A stretch of 64,000 nt of DNA, taken from positions 31,380,239-31,444,238 of the forward strand of contig CM018052.1 in assembly GCA_008638375.1 (NCBI GenBank), written 5' to 3'. The translations under genes were made by a program, and so were the position numbers. This stretch comes from Nyssa sinensis. Its lineage: Eukaryota > Streptophyta > Magnoliopsida > Cornales > Nyssaceae. The notes beneath the pieces are model-generated. The model had not been told where the DNA came from. It did no database searches and saw only the letters and a list, made by a program, of their open reading frames with translations. Shown piece after piece: positions 12,065 through 24,190 of the stretch (the stretch's first letter is position 1; each line of letters starts with the position of its first letter).

Positions 12065-12782
12065 ATGGAAGAAAGCAGTGACAGTTCCGACGACAGTGAT
12101 TCTGGTCGCCGGTCTATCAATGATTCTGAAAGTGATTGTGATGAAGAAAGAAGTTATAGTTCCGGAGAACCAGCTTCAAAACCACCGAAGATTGACGAAG
12201 AAGACGAAGAAACCCTAGATCGACTCAGTGCCTTGCCGGACTCACTAATCCTTCAAATCCTCTCCCTCCTGCCCATGGAAGAAGTCGTCAAAACAAGTGC
12301 TTTATAAAAAAAATGGCAATACCTCTGGACTTCTGTCAATAATCTCATTTTCATCAATCAGGATTACTCACAGTCCGAACGTTTCGAAAAGTTCATTAAC
12401 TTCCTCGAGAAAACTTTGTCTCTCAGCAGCTGCTCAAAGATTCGAAAATTCGCTGTCCAATTCGACTATGATGCTTTTTTGTATCCTGATGTTGATTTAT
12501 GGATTAGCTTCGCTTTAACAAGATATGTGGAGGATCTCGACCTAAATTTCATCAGTCCACAGAGCTTTGATGGCACCGATATTTACAGGTTGCCTCAACA
12601 TCTGTTCTCTAACTCATCACTAACAACATTGAAATTGTCACTTTGTGTTTTTGAGCCGAGTGGTATGATTAGTTGGAGATCGCTGAAGAATTTATCTCTC
12701 GAGTACTTGGAGTTGAATGAGGATATGATTGAGAGAATATTATCAGGCTGTCCCCTGTTGGAGGTTTTGGAATTGTATCAGA
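12065..12782 (+). pseudogene. F-box/LRR gene, copy 1 (5' part, stop in F-box)
   Basis: An F-box/LRR protein of the FBD family would act as a substrate adaptor of an SCF ubiquitin ligase. The ATG at 12065 opens an acidic, Ser-rich leader of about 55 residues. The F-box follows (LSALPDSLILQILSLLP) but meets an in-frame TAA at 12305-12307, just where the conserved S-K-R/K-W is expected. The same frame then continues open through the rest of the F-box (W-Q-Y-L-W-T) and the first LRR region (NSSLTTLKLSLC, ISWRSLKNLSLEYLEL, ILSGCPLLEVLEL). Homology ends near 12780 and unrelated sequence runs to a stop at 12845. About 160 bp at 12616-12778 are nearly identical (about 4 differences) to the start of copy 2 at 33302-33463. 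The rest of the LRR region and the FBD domain are missing. Confidence 0.8.
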
Positions 12783-13350
12783 TTAAGTTTTTACAACTCA
12801 TTCGTGGGGTGTGTGATTCTTTGAGTTGCCAAGTATTGTTTCTTTAAAATTACCACCTAACATCATAGCTGTAACTATTTACACAAGTATTTATTTTTCT
12901 TCTGAAAGTAAGATCCAAAAAAAAGGAATACTTAACAGGCATTGAATTCTCTTATTCCCTAATTTGTGAGAAACCTTTCTTTCCAATAGTAATGTCAAAA
13001 TGTTGCAGTGTTGATCAAGAAGTTAAATAAAAGAATACTTGCGAAAAATGTTATGAAAAATAATATAGATTCATATCTGAAAAAGATACCCAGTAATTGC
13101 ATCTTACTAAATTCAGGATTTATATTTCTATATTTAAGCAAAAAAATAAAAATAAAAACCTCTTATATCAATTATTACAGAAAAAGGAGAGTCTATTCAC
13201 ATTCCCATTCCCATATGCACTGATGCACTCCAAGAAAGTATTTTATTTAAGCATTTGACATATATATATATATATATATATTTTGAGAGAGAAAGAGAGA
13301 GAGTGCAATTGTACAAGTATGGAATGAGAAAATCATTTTCCTTGGAGAAA
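12783..13350. other. non-coding; 3' flank of membrane-protein gene B
   Basis: No gene. About 12970-13350 resembles 47760-48084, the equivalent flank of copy C, so the duplication extends past the gene. A (TA)n microsatellite lies at about 13260-13281, followed by a GA-rich run. Confidence 0.5.
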
Positions 13351-16300
13351 TCATTCATGTGGCAAGGAAGAATTACGTGTGGGAAGAGCTGGCTCCTGTG
13401 ACTGGTTGCATCCTGCAAACTTCTTACATTTGTCAAACACATGGTTGATTGCTTTCCCAATTATCTTGCAAAGGCAATAGCATATATACTTGAAAAATTC
13501 AAGTTTAAAGATTATATGGAGAAGGACCCAAACAAGGAAAATCAGTAGCCCAAACCAGTGTTGAGGAAAGGCTGATACCAGTAAGATTGAAGCAAGAGAA
13601 CGCGAAAATCTAATAACATTTCTGAGGATTCGGGAGTAGCTTGTTGAATGAGTTTGCATTTCCTCCACAAATCCAAGTGCAAGGCAGTTGATGCTTGTGG
13701 CTATAAAGGAAGCCCACATGGCTTCTGGGTGGGTCTCAAATGGGCTCTCAGCTTTGCCTTGATATTTCACCCCCAGGAGGGTAATTAGATTTGTAATGTA
13801 ATCCCTGGAGATGTCTCCTTCCCTTCTTCTTGGAGATGTCATTCTATGAAAGGGAGGAATTGTAATGAACCCTCAATCAGTAACACCATAATAAAAAAAG
13901 AAAGTAGAACGTACTATTTTTTCAAATGATAGTGGGGGATAGAACGGGACTTTAGAACATTTCCAGTGCTAAATGTGATTTCATTCGTGTCAAATTTATA
14001 TTTCAATATTATTACATTATAAAAATATCAGATTTTGACAACTCTACTTTAGTAATAAAATACTATTTTTTATCACAACTACTATTTTTTTTGAAAAAAG
14101 TAAGATAAACTCTACATCCGCTTGACATTTGCTAGTATATTTTATGATATGTCATAAATTAGTACTACCAACTTTTGACATCCGCTTGGTATTTGCTAGT
14201 CTATCTTATGATATACCATAAATTGGTACTACCAACTCTTGATATCACATATGGTATTGAAAATAATATTGCAATTTTTTGACAAACCAAGTAACACTCC
14301 ATTACAACAGTAAATTTTACATCAATGTCAAATTATGAAATTGATACATGTATTGAAATTGTTCTTATAGGACAAGTCTTGAAAAAGTTGAAATTTCTTG
14401 AGATATTTATTATTGGATTGATCCCTTGTGCGATTGCATGAGTTTAATAAAATAAAATTAAAAATATGTTATTTTTGGTGAAAATGATTAAAAATCACAT
14501 GCAGGGGAATAAGAATTAAAAATAAAATAATCATTCCATACGTAACATTTCTATTTTAAGATTGTCAATTAATTAGATCTTTATCTATGGAAATTCGATT
14601 TATATAAAATAAAGAAGTTAATTCAATCATATCTAAATTCAAAAATATGAATTAAAGTAATTTGATTCAATTATATATAGTATGTATATTAATTTTTATA
14701 CATCAGATTAAAAATTATATATTTTAAATTTCTATAATATATTAATGTTTAAATTGTATAATTTTTTTTTAAAATTGAATTGAATTTATATATTTTAAAT
14801 TGAGTCATAGGTATTCCCATCTTTCCCCAATTTATATACATTTGCTTGGCAATATGACGTAACCTGCCAAATCAGTGAATCATCTCTCCCTTCACGATTC
14901 TTGGAGTAAATTTGTTTTAGGATATATTACATTGATATTTTTTTTAAATTTTGATAATTATACTAATATTTTTAAAAAATTTAAAAATTATACCAATTTC
15001 TTCTACTTTAATTGATAATATACAAATATTTCATTCAGTCAAATTTTTTATTCAAAATGATAAAATTACATTTTTATTTATTTATTTTGAAATTTTTTTT
15101 AAATATTAACTATTTTTTCTAACTTTTTAAAAAATCTTGTATTATTTTATTTAAAATAAATAACTTATTTTTATTTTTAGAGATAATTATACTTACTTTC
15201 TCTAAAATTTTTAACAATTGTACAAATTATTCTTCACATTTTTGAAATAACATTATCTCATCTGTATGATTAAATCACGAAAAATATAAAAATATTATAT
15301 AATACCAAAATGTCTAACACTTTTTAACCCTTTTCCCTCAATATTTTCCTCTCTCTACGGTAATCTCTCTTAAACGGGCATAGTTATAAGTTCCACTCAA
15401 GACAGGCATTAAAAATGCCTAAACTATGAATTAATTTTATGTTGTTGAAGGTATACTGAAGAAGAAGATCTAATGAGATTCCTTAAGAGGATTGAGAAGG
15501 GGAGGGGGGTGGGGGTGGTGCCGTCGGTGGTGTTGGATGAAGGGAAGAGAAGGGGAAGTGGGTGGGAGTGGTGGTGCTGTGAAGGAAAGTGGTGGTGGTG
15601 CTGCGAAGGAGAGGAAAATGGTGGTGGTTCTGTCAACGGAAAAGTTTTTGCCTGCGCGGAAGACACCTCGCTGGAAGTACTACGCGGCACCTTGTACCAA
15701 TAAATTTTCGCCACCAAACACTTAACACTATCAAGCAGCAACAGATCATACTGACAAGCGGAAGGAGAGGGACGGAAGCGATGGCGGTAATGTTTCTCTC
15801 TCCTCCTTTACTTCTCACACGCTCTCACATTTTTCATCGGTGTGTATGAGTAAGAATGGCAACAGAACAGAGCGGGTTTGGGTGTGGTCCTTTCCCAATT
15901 TCGATCCTGTTTAAAATTCCCACTCCCGATCCCGTCTCGTCCGCCTAATAGTTCATTCCAATCCCGACCCTGTTTATTGACCCCGTTCCTGTCGGGGCTC
16001 TGCCCTGCTCCGTTCCCCGAAAAACTATTATCAAATCACTTTATAAGTCTAATTTAAAAATGTTGAAATTATAAATCTTAATAACCAAATTTTAATATTT
16101 ATGAAATTTCAATACTACCCAAATGCCTAACTCAATCAAATGAATTAATATTAAAAAATTTACCACTAAAATCATAGCTCAATCAAATGAATTAATATAA
16201 AAAAATTCACTACTAAAATCATATCCCACAAATAAATTAAATAATACTACAAATCCACAAATATGAAACAATTAAAATCCTAGGCACTAACTTCTCAAGT

Positions 16301-18473
16301 CACTACATCACAAAATTACTACAAATCTAAAAAAATATCCTCATAAATAAACAAATAAATAAACTAATAAGGGTAGAAGAATAGTTTTAAATATAATCGG
16401 GGCGGGGGTGGCCCCTCCCCCGACCCCGCCGGGATTTTTTACTCTTATCCCCAAACTTGACCCCGCCCTGTTTATTATCATCCCGAACCCATTTCATTAG
16501 GGACAGGGCAGGACGGGGCCCCAATAGGGCGAGTCAAATTGTCATCCCTATGTATGAGAGAATGATTTGTTTAATGGGGTTTAGTGTTATATTTTTTAAA
16601 ATTTTATCTTAAATTTTTATTCCAATATGATATTTACATTATATTAAATTATTAACAAAATTTAAAATTATGTAATTATTATAATTTTGTCAGATTATTA
16701 TTATATTATTTAAAATAAAAATTTTAGAAGCATATCATTTTATTTTGAGAAAAAAACAAATTAAGTACTTGTTTAGATGAATAATAAAAATAAATATTTT
16801 TACAAAATTATTTATTAATAATTTTTTAAAACGATTATTTTATCTTAAAAATGTTTAAATAGATATTTTAAAATATTCAAATAAACTTTTACTTATTTTA
16901 AAAATTTATTTAAAGAATAAAAATGATCAAGGAACATTCTAACTCCCATCCAAACACAAGTCAGTTATGAGAGAGAAGACTCTGGAAAGAGAAGAAAATT
17001 TAATGGAGTCAAAGTGAGAGGGAGAGTCTGATAAGATGTCAGTGAGACCTTGAGAGGTATGAAACGTGGGAGTGGGAGAAATAGAGGAGGAGACAGAAAA
17101 TTAAAACCAGGCTTCGAGACAATCCCGCCTGGGAGTGATGGGTTGAATTTTGAGGGTGTGAGAATAATATAGAAAACCGTGATGGAGAGAGAGGATGATG
17201 TGATATGGCAAGTACAATTATCGTCCCACTTAAGGGGTTACTCAAATATTTACTACTTTTAAATTTAAATAAAAATATAAAATTATAAAATCAACGTCCT
17301 CACATTGAATAGTATACTAATATTAAATTAGTCAAATAAATAATTTAAACATTAGACAATAATTATTACGTTAATTTTTTAAAGTTAACTTTTATTATAT
17401 GAGATTGTCTGTTTGAAAAAGATTATAAGCGATAATCAAAAATAAAAAAACATAAATATTCAGGCCGGCAAAAGTAATTTTAAAATTTTGTTTAAATAAT
17501 AGTAATAATTATATGAAATTGACCTTATATACAATAAAACAGAATTTAAAATTTAAAAAAATAAAATTATTTCATATTAAATAAACTAAAAAATCTTACA
17601 AAACAATACTGTAAATAATAAATCATTCCAAAAAGAAGTAAAACATAATTAAACAGTAAATATAAGATATATTAGTAAAAAATATAAAAAATTCAATGTC
17701 ATATAGGATTAATGAATTTCTGTACAAATGAGTAACTATTTTATATCTTTTTAATCAAAATCTAACTTATCATGTATTTACTAATAATTAAACATTTATA
17801 CTAAAGAATTTATACTAATTAACTCATTCATAAATTGATTGAATTTTTAAGATCCAATTCAATCTATTTTTCTAATGAATAACATTCGAATCATTCTTTC
17901 ACTGACTTGCAAGCCTAGTTAAATCTATCTCTATCAAGTCAAATTGGAGGCAACTGCATTTCTTATATATATATACAGGAATTTGAAAGAAAGGGAGGAT
18001 AAAAGGGCAGACAGAACATATTAAAAACATCAAAATTTCAACATCCCAGTTTCAATAAAATATCTTCCTAAAATTTTAAAAATAGAACCTAAGACAAGAA
18101 TTTTAAAAGGAAAAAAAAAACTCGTCAGAGAACACGAAAACTGCCCACACCACATTTATCCAGCCGGTTGCCTCATGCATGAAGAGTACTCATCATGATG
18201 AGCTCCAAGACCATGTTAAAGGATGATGAAAAAACAATATTGATACAAAGGCAGGAAGGGAAAGCAAGACAAATTGGAGAAGAGTTTGTGGACTAACCTT
18301 CTGGTATTGGTATGAAAATGGTAGCAGCAGCGGCTGTTGTGTTTCTTAGCTTTCTTCACATTCACGGCCCTATGTAAATCCACACTAATAAGTCGGTGGA
18401 TTTTGATTCTGCGTCTTGGGCGGTTAACATTTCCATGATCTCTCGACGCATCACCTCTCTGTACAGAACTCAT
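13351..18473 (-). CDS. two-exon membrane protein of unknown function, copy B
   Basis: Proposed exons on the minus strand are 18473-18298 and 13843-13351. Exon 1 starts at the MSSVQRGD ATG and encodes a basic segment (RPRRRIKIHR, VKKAKK). It ends at AGAAG|GTTAGT, a strong 5' splice site. Exon 2 is preceded by a pyrimidine-rich TTTCATAG acceptor. Joining them keeps the frame (R-R-M-T-S-P). The product is about 222 residues: roughly 59 from exon 1, then the MTSPRRREGD, GVKYQGK and ESPFETHP motifs, two or three hydrophobic helices (near SFIATSINCLALGF, and SLASILLVSAF through LLIFLVWVLLHIIF), then a Cys/Lys-rich C-terminal tail. Copy C keeps the same exons and splice sites. I do not recognise the family. 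The intron is about 4.45 kb and carries a hAT-type MITE. The single-exon alternative, starting at the internal ATG (13842), cannot be excluded. Confidence 0.55.
14920..15300. repeat. half copy of foldback MITE (B intron)
   Basis: This is the paralogue of 1480-1865 and is related to one arm of the complete elements at 20061-20569 and 23121-23563. Confidence 0.5.
15424..15842. other. GC-rich patch with duplicated ORF (B intron)
   Basis: This is the paralogue of 1984-2395. The minus-strand ORF (15741-15424, 105 codons) keeps frame with copy A despite an in-frame gain of a short His/Ser-rich repeat. On the plus strand a short ATG ORF at 15781 (MAVMFLSPPLLLTRSHIFHR...) ends at 15848; copy A has lost its first ATG. 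No function can be assigned. Confidence 0.35.
15851..16550. mobile_element. hAT-type MITE (700 bp) with perfect 8-bp target duplication
   Basis: It is flanked by TGTATGAG at 15843-15850 and at 16551-16558. Copy A has the sequence once (2396-2403) with no insert, so the exact boundaries are shown directly. The ends are imperfect inverted repeats (TAAGAATGGCAAC against TAGGGATGACAAT read inward). Both ends carry GC-rich 'ccccgaccccg' style motifs around an AT-rich centre. No transposase coding. Confidence 0.85.
16559..18297 (-). other. rest of B intron
   Basis: AT-rich, with no gene. About 17000-17250 matches 3040-3240 in copy A (purine-rich). About 17660-18297 is missing from A. About 17790-18200 resembles 49150-49600 near copy C. 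Confidence 0.5.
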
Positions 18474-18775
18474 TTTATCACAGGTCAAAAGCAACCTTAT
18501 ACTAACTAGTGCAGAGAATCTTCTCGTCTTAATGCTGGTTTTCTGCTGTTTCTGAGTTGTGAGAGAGTGTCAAGACAAATCTTATAGAAGAGTCGGAAAC
18601 TCACAATTACAAGAAAGAGTTTCGCCAACAAAAAAATAAAGTCAAAAAGTGTTTTTAAACGTTGGGCCCCACGGTAAATGACATGACTCATCCGTGTCAT
18701 GACAAAGAGAGAGAGAAGAATATCAGAACTAGAATATCTTTCACATTTCCCGCGTCATGTTCGGTAATTAGTTTC
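18474..18775 (-). promoter_or_regulatory. conserved upstream region of copy B exon 1
   Basis: The roughly 300 bp upstream of exon 1 are strongly conserved at 3727-4018 (copy A) and, without an exon, at about 24800-25092. This marks it as part of the duplicated gene's 5' region. It includes the 'cccgcgtcatgttcgg' and 'gttgggccccac' motifs. A promoter role is inferred from position only. Confidence 0.35.
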
Positions 18776-20597
18776 ATATTCAGGGACAGAGTTAAAAATT
18801 TATTTAATTTTTAATATTTGATTATAAATTAAAAAATTAAAAGTATATAAAAATTTATTATTAATTAATAATATTTTTATTAAATAATTAAATTTATCTG
18901 GAGTGTCCTTTTCAACACTAATTTATAAATGATGAACCAGAGAAACTAAGGTCGAACAAATTATTAAGTCATATAAATATGTGAATCATCATAAAATCTC
19001 ATTTAGTAATAAGAAAAGCCATTTTCTTAAAAGTAAATGAACAAAGAAGCTAGAAAAAAAGACAAAAATCTTCCAATACCCAACAATTTCATATATAATA
19101 CCCCATTATACTATCAAATAAAATAATCAAAGAACAAGTGGTGGACCCTTCAGGTTTAGTGGATTTAAATAAAAATAAAATAAATGTAATCTAATTAAAA
19201 GAAAATTTTCAATAAAATCCCACTAAAAAGAAAATTTTTTAAATTCAAAATCATATTTCCATTTTGCATACAAACATGTCACACTAAAAACATACTTATT
19301 TTATTTGATATCTAATTTTTTAGAATCAAGTCGCATATCAAGAAGAACAATGCTTAATTTTAAACTAGGCACAAGAAATCTCCTTCTACATATAAACGTA
19401 TTACAATTTTAGTATGTCATATATACAATTACATGATTATCCAAGGGTAGAGTCAGGAAAATAAATTTAGGGGTACTAAAAGTTTTTTGGGTTAGTCCAA
19501 AATTTTGGAAAAAAATTGAGAGAATAAAGATAAAAGGTTTGAATTTGACTGAAATTTTGGAATAAAAAATGAGAAATTAAGGGTAAATACTAGGTTGGGC
19601 TAAAATTTTGGAGTAGGTTAATTTACAAAATACTAAGATTTTATAAATAAAATTATTTTTTTTCCATATTTGGAGAGCTGCAACCCATTCTAGCCACCCC
19701 GTCCCTTCGTCTTTGTGTATATCATATGACTTTTTAATTTAAATAAAAAATAAATAAAATTTAAAAATATATATGCATTGCATATGAGACATACTTGAAT
19801 AGAAAAAAATTATTCTTACCAAATTTAAAATTAAATATTGTCCTATCAAAAATTTATTTTCACTATAAGTGCATAATTTGCAAACAAACACAATGTGCTA
19901 TCAAAAATCAATCATACCACCGACCTGGACACATGACTGAAAAACCGACACAATAAAATAACCACAGAGTTAACTTTAAAATATTATAAAACTGTAACAT
20001 AAATTGATTGGTATGTTTTTGTCATTTAAAAAAAAATTATTGGCTGTATTTTTTCTTTGGTAAATTATATTGATATTCTTTGAAATTTTTGATAATTAGG
20101 CTGACTTTTTTTTAAAAGATTTTTAAAATTATACTGATTTTTCTGTTTTACGTGATAATATACAGATATTTTATTCAGTTAATTTTTATTCAAAATGACA
20201 AAACTATCCATTTATTTATTTATTTTTGTATTTTTTAATTTTGACTAATTTTTTCTAACTTTTTTAAAGATTTTTTTATTATTTTATTTCAAAACAAGTT
20301 TAAAGTAAATAAATTATTTTTATTTTATATAAAAATAAATTTAAAGCTTTCTATCAATATTTATTTAGAAAATAGAAAAAATGGTCAAAGTATAAAAAAT
20401 GCAAAAATAAATAAGTAAAATAGTAGTTTTGTCATTTTGAAGAAAAAATTGACTGAAATAGGATCTATGTATATTATCAGACAAAACAGGAAAAATTATT
20501 GTAATTTTAGAAATCTCAGAAGAAGTTAGTGTAATTGTCAGAAACTTTAGAAGATGTCAGTATAATTTGTCATTTTCTTTTTAATTTACCTCGTACA

Positions 20598-20630
<33 letters not shown>

Positions 20631-21170
20631 TACATACATACATACACACATGTAATTTATTTTCTTATTTTTGTGACTCATGTAGTTTTAAAATTAATTC
20701 CTGGACTTATGCATTTTTTAAATATGTCTTTTCTGAAGGCTTTATTGAACTATTTTTTTCAACAAAAACGTTCAAGAAGTTGTGTCTCTTTAAAAGATGA
20801 CATTTTATTGAATAAGTTTTTAGTGTTGAAAAATTTGTTACTAATTAATGTTCTACATTTTAAACTAAAATGAATCTTTTAAAAATACGATTTTAGAGAA
20901 GTCTTTCCAAAAGACTCTTTTAAATAAATTTTTTTTGTTTAAAGACATCTCATCAAAAAAATGCTTTTAAAAATTGGATGAGTCTAAAAATAATAATAAA
21001 AATGCATGAATCACAGAAATTAATAAAAAAGAATGCAGGGGTAAATTAAAAAATTCCAGACACTTGTTTGTCTGGAAAACCTTGTTGACATACAAAAGAA
21101 AATTCAAAATTTCATGACTAGTTTTTATAGAAATTAAATTTTATGACAAATTAGGATTGCACTGTTTTTT
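18776..21170. repeat. tandem unit 1 (R1+R2)
   Basis: First complete copy of a 2.4-kb AT-rich unit, repeated at 21797-24190 and, with an internal deletion, at 25093-26245. R1 (18776-19835) also occurs at 4019-4980. R2 contains a foldback MITE (20061-20569), a (CA)n tract near 20611-20630 and a distal segment that gives look-alike ORFs in all units (for example 20535-20873). These ORFs share sequence only because the DNA is duplicated. Confidence 0.8.
20061..20569. mobile_element. foldback MITE, copy 1 (long inverted arms)
   Basis: The left arm begins taaattatattgatattc and the right arm, read on the other strand, begins aaattatactgacatct. The two arms stay alignable for about 150 bp, through 'ctgttttacgtgataatata' on the left and its diverged mirror on the right. 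The centre is AT-rich with no coding. Copy 2 is at 23121-23563. Transcripts would fold into a long hairpin. Confidence 0.65.
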
Positions 21171-21796
21171 TTTAATAAAAATATAAATGAAATCTGAATA
21201 ATGTAGGAAGATTCTTTTGTCACTTCCTCAAATGCTAGCCCATTTATGCGAAAATTACCTATGACCGTTCACACTGAGGACCCCACAATTAATCTGATTC
21301 CCTCCTATCCATAAAAGATTATACTACTTTTTAATTAGTCCAACCTACCTTACGTGTCCCAAATTGAAATCTAATTTACATGACAAATAATTAAATGTCT
21401 ATGTCAACTTGCGGGTCCCAAATTGAAATCTATATGGATGAACCTTTCCATGAGCAGAAATTTTTTTGGGATTGTTTTAAAAAACAGTCTTGTCACCTTC
21501 AACTAGAAGTGGTTGGGGGTTCGTTTGACTTACAAATTTCTCCCGCATAGATTCAACACCGGGAGATTGGGATTCTGGCACCCTTTCATTTCCAGGTAGC
21601 TGCCGGGCCGTGATAGCCCAAAGAATTGGATCCTCCCCATTTTTCCGGGTCTCTGTGTCTAAAACCCTCATAATTTATTGTGTCCGTTTGGCATTATATT
21701 ATATTCTTATTTTGTTATTTCAATAAAAATATTATAATCCTGTTTTGTTATTCCAACAAAAAATAAGTACTATTGGAGTGCAATTGAGAAATTTTA
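21171..21796. other. spacer between tandem units 1 and 2
   Basis: About 21200-21430 matches 24380-24600. The segment 21463-21680 is GC-richer than its surroundings and absent from the equivalent place in unit 2. It has a 64-codon minus-strand ORF (21671-21477) with no recognised domain. It may be a small retroposed or captured fragment. Confidence 0.4.
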
Positions 21797-24190
21797 TTCG
21801 GTAATTAGTTTCATATTCAGGGATAGAGTTAAAAATTTATTTAATTTTTAATATTCTATTATAAATTTTAAAAATTATAAATGTATAAAAATTTATTTTT
21901 AATTAATAATATTTTTATTAAGTAATTAAATTTATTAGGAATGTCTTTTTCAACACTAATTTATAGATGATGGACTAAAGAAACTAAAGTAGGACAAATT
22001 ATTAAGTCATATAAATATGTGAATCATCATAAAATCTCATTTAGCAATAAAAAAAATATTTTCTTAAAAATAAATCAACAAGAAGCTAAAAAAAAAGACA
22101 ATAATCTACCAATACCCTACAATTTCATATATAATACCCCCATAAAATAAAATAATCAAAGAACAAGTGATGGACCCTTCAGGTTTAGTGGATTTAAATA
22201 AAAATAAAATAAATGTAATTTAATTGAAAGAAAATTTTCAATAAAATCACACTAAAAAGAAAATTTTCTAAATTCAACATCATATTTCAATTTTGCATAC
22301 AAATCATGTCACACTAAAAGCATACTTATTTTATTTGATATCTAATTTTTTTAGAATCAAGTAGTATATCAAGAAGAACAATGCTTAATTTTAAACTAGG
22401 CACAAGAAATCTCCTTCTACTTACAAACGTACCACAATTTTAATATGTCATACATATAATCACATGTATATCCAAGGGTAGAGTCAAGAAAATAAATTTT
22501 GGGGTACTAAAAGTTTTTTGGGTTAGTCCAAAATTTTGAAAAAAAATATGAGAGAATTAAGATAAAAAATTTGAATTTGACTGAAATTTAGAATAAAAAA
22601 TAAGAAATTAAGGGTAAATACTAGGTTGGGTTAAAGTTTCAGAGCAGGTTAATTTACAAAATATCAAAATTTTACAAATAAAATTATTTTTTTCACATTT
22701 GGGGGCTACAACCCATCTTAGCCACCCCCTCTCTCCGTCCTTGTGTTATATTATGTAACTATTTAATTTAAATAAAAAATAAATAAAATTTAAAAATATA
22801 TATGCATTGCATACGAGACATATTCAAATAGGAAAAAATTATTCTTACCGAGTTTAGAATCAAGTATTGTCCTATTAAAAATTTATTTTCACAATATATA
22901 TATATATATATATATGTATACAAGTACATAATTTGCAAACAAACAAAATCTACTATCAAAAATCAATCATACCACCAACCTGGACACATGACTGGAAAAC
23001 CGACACAATAAAAAAACCACACAGAGTTAACTTTAAATTATTATAAAACTGTAACGTAAATTGATTGGCATGTTTTTGTCATTTAAAAAAAAATTATTGG
23101 CTGTATTTTTTTTTTTTGGGTAAATTATATTGATATTCGTTGAAATTTTTGATAATTAGGTTGACCTTTTTTTATATTTTTGAAATTAAATTGATTTTTC
23201 TGTTTTACGTGACAATATACAGATATCTTTTTCAGTTAAATTTTTTATTCAAAAAAACAAAACTATCCATTTATTTATTTTTGTATTTTTTAATTTTGAC
23301 TAATTTTTTCTAACTTTTTTTAAAGATTTAAATTTAAGGTTTTCTATCAATATTTATTTAGAAAATGGAAAAAATGGTCAAAGTATAAAAAATGCAAAAA
23401 TAAATAAATAAAATGACATTTTTGTCATTTTGAAGAAAATATTGACTGAAATAGGATCTATGTATATTGTTAAGACAAAACAAGAAAAATTAGTGTAATT
23501 TTAGAAATCTTAGAGAAAGTTAGTGTAATTGTCAAAAACCTCAGAACAGGTCAGCGTAATTTATCATTTTCTTTTTATTTTACCTCCTCGTACAATATAT
23601 ACACACACACACACATACATACACACACACACTTTGGATTTTTTTTCCGAGCCATGTAATTTATTTTCTTATTTTTGTGACTTATGTCGTTTTAAAATTA
23701 ATTTCTGGACTTATGCATTTTTTAAATATGTCTTTTCCGAAGGCTTTATTGAACTATTTTTTTCAACAAAAGCGTTCAAGAAGTTGTGTCTCTTTAAAAG
23801 ATGACATTTTATTGAATAAGTTTTTAGTGTTGAAAAATTTGTTACTAATTAATGTTCTACATTTTAAACTAAAATGAATCTTTTAAAAATATGATTTTAG
23901 AGAAGTCTTTCCAAAAGACTCTTTTAAATAAATTTTTTTTGTTTAAAGACATCTCATCAAAAAAATGCTTTTAAAAATTGGATGAGTCTAAAAATAATAA
24001 TAAAAATGCATGAATTACAGAAATTAATAAAAAAGAATGCAGGGGTAAAGTAAAAAATTCCAGACATATGTTTGTCTGGAAAACCTTGTTGACATACAAA
24101 AGAAAATTCAAAATTTCATGACTAGTTTTTATAGAAATTAAATTTTATGACAAATTAGGATTGCACTGTTTTTTTTTTAATAAATATATA
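21797..24190. repeat. tandem unit 2 (R1+R2)
   Basis: Second copy of the 2.4-kb unit. It has a (TA)n expansion at about 22895-22915 absent from unit 1, and a (CA)n tract near 23600-23632. Confidence 0.8.
23121..23563. mobile_element. foldback MITE, copy 2
   Basis: Same position in the tandem unit and same inverted-arm architecture as 20061-20569, with small deletions in the left arm. It was inherited by duplication of the unit, not by a new insertion. Confidence 0.65.
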
